The notes under the pieces: model-generated | The model's database searches: none | What the model saw: the letters and a program-made list of their open reading frames with translations, nothing else | What the model was told of the DNA's origin: nothing | Shown: piece after piece, positions 1-5,550 of the stretch | Position numbering within the stretch: position 1 is the first letter of the stretch | Layout: the number at the start of each line of letters is the position of its first letter | Origin: JBLHLB01 sp047618505 | GTDB lineage: Bacteria; Planctomycetota; UBA1135; GCA-002686595 | Direction: 5' to 3' | DNA: 5,550 bases | NCBI GenBank assembly: GCA_047618505.1 | Contig: JBLHLB010000286.1 | Span: forward strand, 1-5,550 | Program-made: the position numbers and the translations under genes

Positions 1-2337
1 GCGACCGCTCCGGGGGACTCAGATGAGATCTTTGATCCTGTCACGATGGAGGACGTCGAGCAGGCGCAGCGCAATGTTGTCGAGACTGCTGAGGTCGAGG
101 CGCCGGAGCAGGTCACGACGGAGGATCGGCCGGGCCCCCAGCAGCCGGTGGCAAGCCTCTCGGGGCGCTGCATCAATGGACAGGGGGTCGCCCTGGATGG
201 CGTCAAAATTCTCGACCGGGACAAGCGGACCGTGGCGCGCTCTTCCGATGACGGGTCCTTTCGCTTCGACGTCGACCTACAGGACAGGCAATCCCTTACC
301 CGCAGGTTTTCCTTTGAGCGCGAAGGTAGCGGGCGACGCGAACTTCAGGTCACCCTGCGCGCCGGACAGGAAACCAGCTGCGGCGATGTAATCTTGGCCC
401 TGGGCGGGCGCATCTTCGGCCGCGTCGTCGACCTGGATGGGCGCGGGTTGGAGGGGGTTTCGATTCGCGTGGAGGAAGTCACGGGCAACTCCCACTCCTC
501 GCGCTTCTATGGACCCGGCAATCCCATCGCAAAGACCACGTCCCTGGCGGATGGCACCTATGCGCTGGAGGACGTCGCCCCCTGCGATTTGCGTCTGTGG
601 GCCGGCGGCGGAACCTGGGTTTGGGACACGACCGAGATCCTTGAGCTAGCACCCGGTGGCGACGTGAATGCGGGCGACCTCGAAGTGCTACTGCTGGAGC
701 CCAAGGACACCATCGAGCTTACGGTTGTGGATCCCGATGGGGAGCCGATCCCCCAGGCGAACGTCTCCTACGCATACGACATCAGTGGGCAATCGGGCAG
801 CGGCAGCAGCACCACCAACAACCAGGGCCGCTTGAGGCACTTTACCGACCCGCGCGCTCCGTTCACCTTCCGTGCCAGTGATCCGGCGGGGCGCTATCGA
901 CCGGTCACCGCAATCGATGTTGAACCGGGTACCCATGACCTCGTGATGCGCCTGGGGAAGAAGGAAGTGATCCAGCTCCTGGTCAAGGATGAGACAGGCG
1001 ATCCAGTCGAGGCCTTCAGCGTCATGCTCCAAACCGGAGGGGACTCCCTTGGCAGTAGTTTCAAACCACCGGGTGACGGAACCCTGGCAATCGGAGTCGT
1101 GGAGATCATGCTCCCCGAGGAGTTCTTCAGCCTGACCGTTTCGGCACCTGGGCACAGGTTGGAGGTGTTGGATAATCTGGATCCCGCGACGGTGGCGCGG
1201 GAACTCGAAGTGGAGCTCCACGCGCTCCCGGGGATCCACGGCCGAGTCTTGGCCGATGGCAAGCCGATCGCCGGCGCCAAGGTGAGCCTGCACGAAGTCG
1301 TCGGTAGCACGGGACGCGTGAGCGTCAACGGCTTTCCCTGCGTGACCAAACAAAGCCAGGAGGCCAGAGCCACAACGGATGAGGAGGGTCGCTACAGCCT
1401 GACCCTGCGGGAGTCCGGGGAGTGGGTCGTGCGCGCCATGGCGACAAACTACGCGCCGGGGGAAACGCCCGCGCAGGTCTATGCCCAGGATATCGGGGCG
1501 CAAGGCCTCGACATTGAGATGACAACCGGCGGATCCATCGTCGGACATATTCTTGTCCTAGGCGGCGAGGAAGTCAGCGGACGCATCGTCGGCTTCTCAC
1601 GGGGAGACGGGTTTGGGTTCACCATGCGCACGGACGCCAATGGCGAGTATCGCGCCGAGGGCCTTACGCCGGGTAACTGGCAGGTCGTCCAACGCCAGGA
1701 AGAAGTCAGAACCAACTTCACGAACTCCTCCTACTCCTCTGGGACCGATGCGTTGGTGATCCCCTGGAACTGCAGGGTATTTGCCGGCGAGGAAACGCGC
1801 TTCGACCTCGATCTCCGTGACCTCGCCATGGTTACCCTAGCGGGCAGCTTCGGCATCGAAGGAGCGTCGACGCGCGGGTGGCGCGTAAGCATGTCGGCCA
1901 TCGACGATCAGGCACTCGAGACGGTGTACAAAGATGTGCTCGACGTGGACGGCTCCTTCCGCCTTACCGCAAACGAGCCCGGAAACTATCGCGTCTCGAT
2001 CACTGGGGAATTATTCGACACCTACTTCCACGCGAACCGAAATGTGGCGCTTGGAGAGCGGGAGAACGAACTCGTGACGACAATGAAGAGCGGCACCATC
2101 CGAGGCCACGTTCCGCCCGCACAGTTCGACGAGCAAGCGGAGATTTACATCACATCCGTCAGCAACGAGGGCTGGACCATCAACTCGGGTATTCGGCCCA
2201 ACGGCGAAGGCGAATTTACCCTGGAACACTTCCCCGCCGGCCCCGCGACGATCCACTACCGGACGAGCGACGGAGTCAGCGGCACCAAGGACATCACAGT
2301 GCCTGAAGTCGGGGCCATCGACGTTTACTTGCCCTAG
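1..2337 (+). CDS. Multi-repeat carboxypeptidase-regulatory-like (beta-sandwich) protein, 5' partial
   Basis: The frame is open from the first base of the window to a TAG at 2335-2337, giving 778 readable codons. The first ATG (46) has no ribosome site and is preceded by in-frame acidic, linker-like codons, so the true start and probably a signal peptide or membrane anchor lie to the left. Counting from ATG 46, after an acidic linker (about 1-36) come about seven or eight Ig-like repeats. Their recurring pattern is G-x-V-x-D-x-x-G-x-P/L-(I/L)-x-x-(A/V)-x-V, then D-x-x-G-x-(Y/F)-x-(L/F): near 38-78, 120-190, 222-300, 308-370, 396-470, 496-550, 596-652 and 684-763. The clearest are GRVVDLDGRGLEGVSIRVEE (125-144) and GRVLADGKPIAGAKVSLHEV (399-418), each followed by a DG/EG-Y turn. 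These match the CarboxypepD_reg/transthyretin-like fold as known from the family. There is no catalytic domain in the visible part. The role is unknown; a structural, cell-surface or adhesive function is inference. Confidence 0.87.
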   Translation, partial: ATAPGDSDEIFDPVTMEDVEQAQRNVVETAEVEAPEQVTTEDRPGPQQPVASLSGRCINGQGVALDGVKILDRDKRTVARSSDDGSFRFDVDLQDRQSLTRRFSFEREGSGRRELQVTLRAGQETSCGDVILALGGRIFGRVVDLDGRGLEGVSIRVEEVTGNSHSSRFYGPGNPIAKTTSLADGTYALEDVAPCDLRLWAGGGTWVWDTTEILELAPGGDVNAGDLEVLLLEPKDTIELTVVDPDGEPIPQANVSYAYDISGQSGSGSSTTNNQGRLRHFTDPRAPFTFRASDPAGRYRPVTAIDVEPGTHDLVMRLGKKEVIQLLVKDETGDPVEAFSVMLQTGGDSLGSSFKPPGDGTLAIGVVEIMLPEEFFSLTVSAPGHRLEVLDNLDPATVARELEVELHALPGIHGRVLADGKPIAGAKVSLHEVVGSTGRVSVNGFPCVTKQSQEARATTDEEGRYSLTLRESGEWVVRAMATNYAPGETPAQVYAQDIGAQGLDIEMTTGGSIVGHILVLGGEEVSGRIVGFSRGDGFGFTMRTDANGEYRAEGLTPGNWQVVQRQEEVRTNFTNSSYSSGTDALVIPWNCRVFAGEETRFDLDLRDLAMVTLAGSFGIEGASTRGWRVSMSAIDDQALETVYKDVLDVDGSFRLTANEPGNYRVSITGELFDTYFHANRNVALGERENELVTTMKSGTIRGHVPPAQFDEQAEIYITSVSNEGWTINSGIRPNGEGEFTLEHFPAGPATIHYRTSDGVSGTKDITVPEVGAIDVYLP

Positions 2338-2347
2338 CAAGCCCGGC

Positions 2348-2383
2348 GGCTCTTGTTCGGCCGCGTTTCCGGGAACAACAGCC
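2348..2383 (+). terminator. Stem-loop after the repeat-protein gene, possible weak terminator
   Basis: GGCTCTTGTTC (2348-2358) pairs with GAACAACAGCC (2373-2383) at 10 of 11 positions, with a single C-C mismatch and a 14-base GC-rich loop. It starts 11 bases after the TAG of the upstream gene, where a transcription end or an mRNA-stabilising hairpin is expected. No run of T follows the stem, so it is not a canonical Rho-independent terminator. Confidence 0.35.
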
Positions 2384-2450
2384 TCGCATCGGCAAGGACT
2401 TCACCTGGGGGGCCGCCTGGGCCCTGACGTCGTCCCGAAGCCTATTCCGC

Positions 2451-2455
2451 GGAGG
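2451..2455 (+). promoter_or_regulatory. Shine-Dalgarno site of the cupredoxin gene
   Basis: GGAGG lies 6 bases before ATG 2462 and supports that start. It is the only strong ribosome site upstream of a start seen in this window. Confidence 0.75.
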
Positions 2456-2461
2456 TCTCCC

Positions 2462-3226
2462 ATGTCGCTGCACTGTGTTTCGCCCATCGTGATCTGTACC
2501 GCCCTCGCACTATCGGCCCGGGCCGCCTCCGCCCAGGTAACGCATTTCGTCGAGCTTGAGGCCGGCAGCTTCAACCCAAGCGAGTTGACTGTCGCAGAAG
2601 GCGACACGGTCCAGTGGACCTGGATCACGGGCTCCCACAATGTGGTTGGCGGATCTGTGGATGCCAATGGTGCCGGCAGCGCCAATGGCTTCTTCTCCTC
2701 CGGCGTGCCAGAGTCCGCCCCCGCCACGTTCTCGGTCGTCTTTGACCACGATTTCATGCACCACAATGTCGCTACGGGAAAGCGCTATGAGTACTTCTGC
2801 GAAGTGCATGCGGCCAGCGGGATGGTCGGCGCCGTCACCGTTGAATTCGTCGCTAGCGGGGAAGTTCGCAACGCTGGCAGCAACCCCGATAGCCTGCTGC
2901 TCCTGAATCCTCCGCAGTTCGGCAGCAGCTTGCAAATGACCCTGGGGGTGGGGCAAACCGGACACACGCTCGGGGCCATCCTGGCATTCCAATCGGAACT
3001 GAATTATCAGCTGCCCGGAGGCCAGACGCTCTTGATCAACTTGAGTGACCCGGGTGGCGAGCTCCTCAGCCAGGGCATCCTGTTCGGTTCCAATGTTAAC
3101 TGGGACATTCAGGTCCCGAACGATCCAAGCTTGAATGGCTTCTGGTACACGGTTCAGGGAATTCACGCGGGGGCGGGAATACCTTTCGTGCTATCGAACG
3201 CCCTCGACTTGACGATTGGAACTTGA
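2462..3226 (+). CDS. Secreted plastocyanin-like (cupredoxin) protein with a C-terminal module
   Basis: This is a 254-residue exported protein. Residues 1-24 look like a signal peptide with a hydrophobic core (VICTALALS) and a probable cut after ASA before Gln25. Its n-region has no Lys or Arg. Residues about 26-131 form a type I blue-copper domain: SFNPSELTVAEGDTVQW, the ligand His59 in GSHNV, then YFCEVHAASGM with Cys113, His116 and Met121. The C-x2-H-x4-M spacing is that of plastocyanin, so mononuclear copper binding and electron transfer are predicted from the family. Residues about 136-254 form a second, beta-rich domain ending in VLSNALDLTIGT. This type of C-terminus is familiar from planctomycete exported proteins, but its function is unknown to me. 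The start is fixed by GGAGG 6 bases upstream. The gene lies 124 bases after the repeat-protein gene and 72 bases before the metallopeptidase gene. The redox partner is unknown. Confidence 0.9.
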   Translation: MSLHCVSPIVICTALALSARAASAQVTHFVELEAGSFNPSELTVAEGDTVQWTWITGSHNVVGGSVDANGAGSANGFFSSGVPESAPATFSVVFDHDFMHHNVATGKRYEYFCEVHAASGMVGAVTVEFVASGEVRNAGSNPDSLLLLNPPQFGSSLQMTLGVGQTGHTLGAILAFQSELNYQLPGGQTLLINLSDPGGELLSQGILFGSNVNWDIQVPNDPSLNGFWYTVQGIHAGAGIPFVLSNALDLTIGT

Positions 3227-3243
3227 TGCAAGGAGCCTTGGCG

Positions 3244-3259
3244 GGAGAAGCGGTTCTCC
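3244..3259 (+). other. Small perfect hairpin in the cupredoxin-metallopeptidase spacer
   Basis: GGAGAA (3244-3249) and TTCTCC (3254-3259) form a perfect 6-bp stem around the loop GCGG, 17 bases after the TGA of the cupredoxin gene. There is no T-run after it, so termination is doubtful. It may be a processing or stabilising element, or chance in GC-rich DNA. Confidence 0.25.
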
Positions 3260-3298
3260 TGGGTGGTGGCCCGTGGACGCTTGACGTAGCTTTTGGGC

Positions 3299-5038
3299 AT
3301 GTTGACGACAGCACTTCCCACCATTATTGCCCTCGCCTTTCTGACTTCATCCACGGCACTCCTTGGGCGCTCGCTGTCCCTGTTCGATGGTGCTGAGGGC
3401 GCTGCCGTACAGTCTGAAGAGCAGACGACTGACGAGTTAGGGGAAGTCACGGCCACGGTTAGCACCCTCCTGGGGGAGCTGGCTAGCTTGGGCTTCAGCA
3501 TCAATCGAGAGGACTTCACGATCGAGATCTCGTCCGTCGAAGCCTGCGGTTCGGACCTGGACGATCAACAGGACGCCTTCTTCGACGAGAGCTACTTCAC
3601 GATGGCCTGGCACTTCTACGGCGCCCTCGGTATCCCACTGGGAGAGGGTCCCGAGAGTTGTCGCACATTCGTCAGCGACAGCCTCGCGCGCACCTTCGTC
3701 GCCTACTACGGATTCCATCGCGACGCGCTTGTCTTAGTCGACTCCTTCATGGGGCAGCTGTCGCGCAATGACTACACGCTGCTGCACGAGCTGGGGCACA
3801 CCTGGCAGGACCAACAGTCGAGTCTGGGGGATTTCTTCTCGGAAGGGCAGCGAAGTTTTGAGCGTACGCGCATTAAGCAATGTGTCGTCGAGGGCGAGGC
3901 AGAGGTCATCGCCCTTCGGGCCACTCTCGCACGCGATGGCAAACAACTAAACGAACTCGACCCCGAACAACTCGAGAGCGAAAGTGCCGCTCTCTTTGCT
4001 GGTCAAGGGCTGGCGTCGCTCTATTCCATCGGACGTCGCTATGTCCTTGGAGTCATGGTCAATGGAGATGCCGATCGGGAGAAGCTCTTCCGTGAACTCC
4101 CGAGCTCGACGGAGCAGTTGCTGCACCCGGAGAAGTTCGGGCAAGACGAACCGGTTGAAGTCCTGCTGTTTAAAAAGCCCGAGGATTGGGCAACCCTCGA
4201 ACTCGTACACGAGGACACCATTGGCGAACTCGGGCTGTTTTCAATCCTGTCTGTTATCGGGCAGCGCGAGAGAGCGAGCCGGATTAGCTCGACGGGCTGG
4301 GATGGCGATCGGTTGCAGTTCTATTCGGGTGAAGGCGAGACACTCATTCTCTGGCGCATCGTCTTGGACCGCGAAGTCGACGCCGAACAGTTGGCTGCCG
4401 CTTTCGCGCCTTCCGATCGGGTTCGCACCCAGTCTGTGGGGCAGGTGTTCCATTGGGTCAGCGGTTCAGACCCGATGCGCGTAAAGGATGCGCTGAAACG
4501 CATGGCCCAACTGCCCGCCCCCTCTGCAAACGAAGACGACGCAAGTTCCACCGCCGCAATTGAAGCGGACATCCCCCCCGAGCCCACGACTCCTACGATC
4601 GAGGGCGGTCGCTGGATCGTGCCAGCCTACAACTTGTCCATGCAGGCCCCGAAAGGCTGGACCGCAGAGGATGTAGCTGAACAACACTTCCTATTTGGGC
4701 CTCAGAGGGCGGACTTTCGCAGCAACATCAACATCACAACCTACGCAGCAGCGAGGGACATGACCGCCGCGGAGATCCTAAAGGAGAACCAGGACGGCAT
4801 CGAAGCGGCACCAAGCCTGGACTACCTATACGGGGAGTTGCGAGAGGCCGGCGGTCGCACTGTCGTACATATCGGCTACGGCATGCAGGCCCAGGGAATG
4901 GATCTCCGCTTCCGGGTCCTCGTCATCCCGATGGGCTCGAAGCAACTCATCTTGACAGGCACGACCCTGGCCAGCCAAGCGGATGAGTTCGTGCCTATCC
5001 TTGATGCGGCGTTACTGTCGGCGAAGCTCGGCCGGTAG
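3299..5038 (+). CDS. Exported HELGH metallopeptidase-like protein with a C-terminal PsbP/Mog1-like domain
   Basis: This is a 579-residue protein when read from ATG 3299. A TTG at 3293 is also possible; an in-frame TAG at 3287-3289 rules out anything earlier, and neither start has a clear ribosome site. Residues 4-22 are a hydrophobic export signal or anchor without basic n-region residues. LLHELGHTWQDQ carries the zinc-peptidase HExxH motif (His163, Glu164, His167). VVEGEAEV follows about 33 residues later, where Glu198 or Glu200 could be the third zinc ligand, as in gluzincins. The later segments STEQLLHPEKFG (270-281), GELGL (309-313) and GWDGDR (333-338) fit a secreted bacterial family I recall with HEL-HALQDQ and EGEA motifs. 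A Pro/Glu/Ala-rich linker (about 406-435) leads to a C-terminal domain (about 438-577) opening YNLSMQAPKGW and resembling the PsbP/Mog1/DcrB fold. Cys83, Cys121 and Cys195 are present; a disulfide is possible. Peptidase activity and substrate are inferred, not shown. Confidence 0.88.
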   Translation: MLTTALPTIIALAFLTSSTALLGRSLSLFDGAEGAAVQSEEQTTDELGEVTATVSTLLGELASLGFSINREDFTIEISSVEACGSDLDDQQDAFFDESYFTMAWHFYGALGIPLGEGPESCRTFVSDSLARTFVAYYGFHRDALVLVDSFMGQLSRNDYTLLHELGHTWQDQQSSLGDFFSEGQRSFERTRIKQCVVEGEAEVIALRATLARDGKQLNELDPEQLESESAALFAGQGLASLYSIGRRYVLGVMVNGDADREKLFRELPSSTEQLLHPEKFGQDEPVEVLLFKKPEDWATLELVHEDTIGELGLFSILSVIGQRERASRISSTGWDGDRLQFYSGEGETLILWRIVLDREVDAEQLAAAFAPSDRVRTQSVGQVFHWVSGSDPMRVKDALKRMAQLPAPSANEDDASSTAAIEADIPPEPTTPTIEGGRWIVPAYNLSMQAPKGWTAEDVAEQHFLFGPQRADFRSNINITTYAAARDMTAAEILKENQDGIEAAPSLDYLYGELREAGGRTVVHIGYGMQAQGMDLRFRVLVIPMGSKQLILTGTTLASQADEFVPILDAALLSAKLGR

Positions 5039-5064
5039 ATCGCCAGAAGCTCCGCGTCTGTGCC

Positions 5065-5230
5065 CTAGCAGTCCGTTGAAGAACAGCAGCTTCTCGGTTG
5101 GTCTCCACAAATTGCCTGGCAAGGCGTCGGGTTCTCCGCGTAGCTGTACCTACACGGGTGGTTCCGACAACGCAGCCAGGCGATTTGTGGGGGCCGAGCG
5201 AGGAGTTGCTGTTTTTCAACGGGCTGCTAG
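5065..5230. repeat. 166-base long palindrome (MITE-like element or long 3' hairpin) with CTAG at both ends
   Basis: The left arm 5065-5120 is the imperfect inverted copy of 5175-5230. Of 56 opposed positions, 47 are Watson-Crick, 8 are G-T and one is G-G (5097/5198). Pairing continues inward with bulges to a tip formed by CCGCGTAG (5136-5143) and CTACACGG (5150-5157), which match at 7 of 8 positions around the loop CTGTAC. The outer ends read CTAGCAGTCCGTTGAAGAAC and, on the other strand, CTAGCAGCCCGTTGAAAAAC. CTAG is its own reverse complement, so it could be part of the repeat or a 4-base target duplication. The element fills most of the gap between two convergent genes and has no ORF of its own. 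It could be a transposase-less miniature element, a remnant of an insertion sequence's ends, or a transcript-end hairpin acting for both genes. Confidence 0.82.
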
Positions 5231-5241
5231 CGTTCGCTAGC
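5226..5241. repeat. Short perfect inverted repeat over the - strand stop codon
   Basis: GCTAGCG (5226-5232) and CGCTAGC (5235-5241) are perfect inverted copies separated by TT. The repeat overlaps the right end of the long palindrome and the last codons and stop of the - strand gene. It holds a second copy of the CTAG found at the palindrome ends. The 2-base spacer is too tight for a normal RNA loop, so it is recorded as a DNA palindrome only. Confidence 0.5.
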
Positions 5242-5550
5242 TTCAACCGCATTCGAGAACGCGAAGCCCTCGATTGCGGTGCCGTCGAGCACGACGACTT
5301 GGGCGTAGGCGGCAATCCCCGCGGGCAATCCCGGGCTCGCAAGATTCCAGGTAGCGGAACCATCGGACGCTGCAACGGACATGTGAATCGAATCCACTGA
5401 GGGAACCAGTGTGCCGCCAGCGATCGAAGTCAAAAGGGGCGACGCCCCAATAACCAATGCAACGGGCGCGCCGGGCATTGCATTGCTCAAGCTCAAGTTG
5501 ACCTGGGCCCCGCGATTGATGGCGCCACTCGCAAGCAAGCTCGGGCGTCC
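5227..5550 (-). CDS. C-terminal end of a probably secreted protein with a Ser-Asn-Ala-type terminal module, 5' partial
   Basis: The frame is open from the right edge to a TAG at 5229-5227, giving 107 readable codons. A TTG at 5538-5536 could be read as a start, but in-frame codons before it (reading GRPS) continue the protein naturally. The gene therefore begins outside the window. The visible part looks like one beta-rich domain: an opening LLASGAINRGAQVNLSLSNA, then APVALVIGAS, a central AGGTLVPS, SATWNLASPGLPAGIAAYAQ, and the ending GFAFSNAVEASER. The same order of elements is seen at the C-terminus of the cupredoxin protein in this window, which ends VLSNALDLTIGT. I recognise this as a terminal module frequent in planctomycete exported proteins; its function is not known to me. 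The N-terminal domain, and so the protein's main role, cannot be seen. The gene converges on the metallopeptidase gene, and its stop codon lies inside the right end of the long palindrome. Confidence 0.75.
   Translation of the reverse strand, partial: GRPSLLASGAINRGAQVNLSLSNAMPGAPVALVIGASPLLTSIAGGTLVPSVDSIHMSVAASDGSATWNLASPGLPAGIAAYAQVVVLDGTAIEGFAFSNAVEASER

Noticed and set aside
23..391. Open frame of 122 codons in +2 starting near the left edge
   Set aside because: Its Arg/Ser-rich low-complexity product is a frame-shift shadow of the repeat-protein gene, whose own frame continues through the region.
688..1548. Long open frame on the - strand (286 codons) inside the repeat-protein gene
   Set aside because: It lies wholly opposite a gene with clear repeat-domain signal. 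It has no recognisable domain and a His/Arg/Gly-rich composition typical of the antisense of GC-rich coding DNA.
2510..3166. Open frame of 218 codons on the - strand opposite the cupredoxin gene
   Set aside because: The + strand frame has a signal peptide, all four copper ligands and a good ribosome site. The antisense frame shows no motif and is best explained by GC-rich codon bias.
3281..3286. TTGACG as a -35 promoter box before the metallopeptidase gene
   Set aside because: It lies only 12 bases before the ATG, so a matching -10 would fall inside the coding sequence, and no TATAAT-like partner is seen.
5065..5230. Integron attC recombination site
   Set aside because: The length and imperfect palindrome suggested it, but the outer triplets are in the wrong order (GTT-type on the left and AAC-type on the right), no RYYYAAC...GTTRRRY boundaries are seen, and there is no cassette array.
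5065..5230. Classical Rho-independent terminator
   Set aside because: The T-run (5212-5216) lies inside the right arm, not after the stem, and the stem is far longer than usual terminators. A role in ending both convergent transcripts is still possible.
5065..5230. Retron msr/msd or other reverse-transcriptase-linked RNA
   Set aside because: A long hairpin with G-U pairs prompted the thought, but no reverse-transcriptase gene or its motifs is present in the window.
5098..5400. Open frames across the convergent spacer on the + strand (4983-5240 and 5098-5400) and on the - strand (5375-4995)
   Set aside because: They run through the palindrome and the neighbouring genes, have no ribosome site or domain, and conflict with the better supported - strand gene and palindrome.

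Overview
The window is GC-rich, densely coding bacterial DNA. Three genes on the + strand are followed by one gene on the - strand that converges on them. The best guess for the source is a planctomycete or a closely related uncultured lineage (moderate confidence). This rests on an exported protein built almost entirely of carboxypeptidase-regulatory-like beta-sandwich repeats, on a cupredoxin and a second secreted protein that share a Ser-Asn-Ala-type C-terminal module I associate with planctomycete genomes, and on a HELGH/EGEAE zinc-peptidase-type protein of a family common there. No rRNA, tRNA, CRISPR array, transposase gene or phage gene is visible.

Layout. Positions 1-2337 (+): the 3' part of a large multi-repeat CarboxypepD_reg-like protein whose start lies left of the window. 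Positions 2338-2461: a short spacer with a stem-loop just after the stop and a good GGAGG ribosome site before the next gene. Positions 2462-3226 (+): a signal-peptide-bearing plastocyanin-like blue-copper domain followed by the C-terminal module. Positions 3227-3298: a short spacer with a small hairpin. Positions 3299-5038 (+): an exported HExxH metallopeptidase-like protein ending in a probable PsbP/Mog1-like domain. Positions 5039-5226: the convergent spacer, dominated by a 166-base palindromic element (5065-5230). Positions 5227-5550 (-): the C-terminal end of a gene that begins right of the window and carries a related C-terminal module.

The predicted products all appear to be extracytoplasmic, but nothing in the sequence ties them into one pathway. 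The three + genes may be partly co-transcribed, given the 124-base and 72-base gaps, but this is not shown. I see no complete novel defence or mobile system. The most unusual item is the palindrome: on the + strand its outer 56 base pairs hold 47 Watson-Crick pairs, 8 G-T (G-U in RNA) pairs and only one true mismatch. Its right end also supplies the stop codon of the - strand gene.
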